From the NCBI GenBank assembly GCA_037442505.1, contig JBBIPZ010000015.1, positions 1 to 57,251 on the forward strand: a stretch of DNA of 57,251 bases. The letters are read 5' to 3'. The position numbers and the translations under genes were made by a program. Source of the DNA: JBBIPZ01 sp037442505 [NCBI: Deltaproteobacteria bacterium] (GTDB lineage: Bacteria > CALINM01). Shown piece by piece: positions 56,101 to 57,251 of the stretch. A model generated the notes under the pieces. That model saw nothing but the letters and a program-made list of their open reading frames with translations, was not told the DNA's origin and did not search any database. The stretch's first letter is position 1, and each line of letters begins with the position of its first letter.

Positions 56101-57251
56101 AAAAGATCTAAATATTACTATAACGAACAATGGTAATGCAGACATAACAAGCATTTCTTATGTATTAAATGGTGCCGCCTTTAGCATCCCAGTTTCTGCA
56201 ACGGCACCTATTACTCCAGGTAATAGCAAAACTTTAACAGTGAGGTTTTCACCCACAGATTTATTAACATATACAGGACAGCTACAGATACAAACGGATG
56301 GCGGAAATTACACGATATCTCTAACTGGACAGGGTGCTACGCCAAAGATTACAATGATTCCTGATCCTTCGGCGCTGGATTTTGGCACTATAGCTACCGG
56401 GACTACCAGGACTATGGCTTTAACTATAAAAAACAGTGGAAACTCCATACTTACTGTAACAGGTATCACTAACCCTTCTAATCCCTTTAGCTATGTTTTT
56501 TCGCCTGTATTCCCTATATCATTGCTACCAGGTAGTACTTACACAGTTACACTTAAGTTTGCTCCTACTGCAGATGGCACTTACTCAGATAGCCTTACAG
56601 TAAACTCAGATGCTTCAAATGGAAATCCAATAGTTCAGTTGCAAGGGATAGCCGCAACTCCTACAGTTACTGTACCATCAAGTGTATCTTTTAGCACGAT
56701 TGGCTCTGGTTCTACTGAAACAAAAAGCTTTGTGATACAAAACAGTGGTCAGATAGATGTAAAAATTCTAAATTTTGACCAGCCTATAAGTCCGTTTAGT
56801 ATTTTAAATCTCCCTGCAACACCTTATACGCTTCCTGCTGGCAACTCGTTGGTTTTACAGGTGAGATTTGCACCATCTCAGGCAGGCAACTTTTCTTCTG
56901 ATTTAAAGATACTTTTTGAACATAGCCTTACTACAACTACAAACGTTAATTTTTCTGGAACAGCCACATCACAAGGTACAACATCTGGAGGAAATATTAT
57001 ATTAACACCTACCCAGCTTGACTATGGTGTGATAACCACAGGCACCTCGGTTACAAAGACAATAACCATACAAAATACTGGCAACGCGTCATTTAACATT
57101 ACAGATGTTTCTACTCCTGCGAATGCTGCTTATACAATAAACTACGTAGGAAAGCCTGCGACTGGTGCTTCACCGGTTACTATTTTACCCGGCGGAACTT
57201 TTGATATTTTAGTTACTTTTACTCCGTCAAGTCAGGGTAACTATGTAAGCA
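53111..57251 (+). CDS. Large surface lipoprotein with W-x-D-x-R repeats and ASH-type domains, partial (3' end beyond window)
   Basis: Open from a GTG at 53111 (AGGAGGG upstream) to the window edge, 1380 residues visible. An export signal ends in VRCG; arginine before the cysteine makes the lipobox atypical. The first half has six W-x-D-x-R motifs (WEDYR, WQDER, WIDVR, WEDMR, WQDGR, WKDAR), each near a VYGQ/IYGQ, which suggests beta-propeller blades. Two copies of a PVVPGS-x-INY domain are inserted between the second and third motif. The second half has six units of about 100 residues starting LDFGT/LDYGV, like the ASH/HYDIN or choice-of-anchor-D domain. Probably a surface or outer-membrane scaffold; binding partner unknown. 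Confidence 0.8.
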   Translation, partial: MKKQALMILLSLLLVSIFVRCGSNGVHKDPNGILDREVSGGKVKVAKLEGNEILLSGIGIKQGVYSSILRGDQQNPHVIYLPDKKLYFVVWEDYRNAANTGSDIYGQFVNADGTICGESFAISNAAGNQTAPRAAYRDKDVLQNATGNDKIVVVWQDERGGDDAGYIFFKEIDVQAINASCGGYVIGTEKTFSFEDAKQYRDGSAIEYVGQGDGITNSFNINLSYFPVVPGSVSISDGEQTISDDGAGNIGGGTINYNTGAITSFSFTNAPKKYSRILVSYRINRKLSGTSKSFSNLSGITTFSGNVTLGEVPVVPGSFSITVSGGFVYDNGDGTLTGNGTGTINYSAGNFSFTFQTPLPKGASATIAYNYYSDSEREITLSNYGSRLVSRQLPKINFDPVKDRFNIVWIDVRDKQNMSSELAFGHTPVTWIFGDKRFPGYASVDGNTLSEQKNCLGIQKADVIRNNVNRLNRMITASGTALTEEYTYEFFTNANNPDVASDTTTPETLTAFEGVRNKGVMQNTCTDKGNDGGCNFWDVVATTFTTQSYDDGFNHIYATFSQEVCLASVQTKKIDLSGVAAYYPSISYDPITKRFVIVWEDMREDENNKSGNTKIYGQLLFSGGGLYKNNFLVSYQDTNNDGAQDDNVKNSNQSKPYVTYDSVNQRFFVIWQDGRNGDISSENLDIFGQYVDLEGSRRGNNYAISQSQGNQLVPTIAYSNDDNKFLAVWKDARNFNTYGSDVYGQRFSLGNPALFLLKLDNTPFSPPLLDFGTVTTGQFATQSFKIKNVGDTTLRVDYVSTPTFSNFSSTTFTHQSLPSQLSAQDDGNYLDLVPGAETTLTVKFAPKNSGSFTSSFNIVSDGGTATVNLQGSSVQPSISVDTNNLDFGDVKVNNTKVLSFKITNTGNQPFSVTNITGAAAPFTLSGTTSGQLDSGDYITVQVTFAPTQSGNFTAKLDIQTDVTGLSQTINLSGNGIAPQTSVSSTALDFGTQLITGTKDLNITITNNGNADITSISYVLNGAAFSIPVSATAPITPGNSKTLTVRFSPTDLLTYTGQLQIQTDGGNYTISLTGQGATPKITMIPDPSALDFGTIATGTTRTMALTIKNSGNSILTVTGITNPSNPFSYVFSPVFPISLLPGSTYTVTLKFAPTADGTYSDSLTVNSDASNGNPIVQLQGIAATPTVTVPSSVSFSTIGSGSTETKSFVIQNSGQIDVKILNFDQPISPFSILNLPATPYTLPAGNSLVLQVRFAPSQAGNFSSDLKILFEHSLTTTTNVNFSGTATSQGTTSGGNIILTPTQLDYGVITTGTSVTKTITIQNTGNASFNITDVSTPANAAYTINYVGKPATGASPVTILPGGTFDILVTFTPSSQGNYVS

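Overview
AT-rich chromosomal DNA from a diderm (Gram-negative) anaerobe. LPS genes (LptE-like, LpxH-like), murJ, outer-envelope lipoproteins, a Tat-exported [NiFe] hydrogenase and a selenocysteine formate dehydrogenase with an NrfD-type anchor suggest a hydrogen- and formate-oxidising respirer. The gene content resembles Deferribacterota or Desulfurellia-like lineages, but the taxon is an inference I cannot test here. Both window edges cut genes: a TraF-type outer-membrane protein on the left and a very large repeat lipoprotein on the right.

Layout. 1-2.7 kb: partial traF-like gene, then groES-groEL behind a CIRCE operator. 2.8-4.3 kb: tiny CXXC membrane protein, NapH-like polyferredoxin and TlpA-like thioredoxin. 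4.4-11.6 kb: [NiFe]-hydrogenase operon (small subunit, large subunit, cytochrome b, protease, hypA, hypB, hypF) behind tandem palindromes and a sigma-54 type promoter. 11.6-16.4 kb (minus): hybrid kinase, REC/HD-GYP/GGDEF-like regulator, small zinc ribbon, ferritin-like protein, nuclease. 16.5-20.1 kb: pabB, pabC, a ChaN-like protein and a proteasome-fold protein with an apparent Ser1/Asp17/Lys33 triad. 20.2-25.5 kb: formate dehydrogenase operon with an in-frame TGA (Sec) and SECIS hairpin. 25.6-31.3 kb (minus): hydG-hydE-hydF followed by a gene that fuses ferredoxin, [FeFe]-hydrogenase-like H-cluster, FeS, sigma-54 AAA+ and Fis-HTH domains. 31.3-32.1 kb: regulatory DNA plus tRNA-Leu and tRNA-Arg. 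32-45 kb: housekeeping genes (ogt, murJ, rpsT, lptE, leuS, an ABC exporter, lpxH-like, a cyclic-nucleotide-binding protein, a frameshifted chlI/chlD, argH). 44.6-53 kb: macro-domain protein, nitronate monooxygenase-like protein, and a minus-strand operon htpX-purE-P-type ATPase behind a manganese (yybP-ykoY) riboswitch, then a membrane pyrophosphatase. 53.1 kb to the end: lipoprotein with W-x-D-x-R repeats and at least six ASH-type repeats.

The most exciting signal is a self-contained hydrogen-sensing circuit. No catalytic [FeFe]-hydrogenase is present, yet the three H-cluster maturases are in one operon with a regulator that carries a degenerate H-cluster domain on a sigma-54 activator. The only two good -24/-12 promoters I found precede the [NiFe]-hydrogenase operon and this maturase/regulator operon, and the same palindrome (AGTGTAAT-N7-TTACACT) occurs in both upstream regions. 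The simplest model is that HydGEF build an H-cluster used as a gas or redox sensor that switches on uptake [NiFe] hydrogenase. Other notable items are a probable -1 programmed frameshift in chlD, the Mn riboswitch over a P-type ATPase operon, the Ser1 proteasome-fold protein, and several genes that look leaderless.
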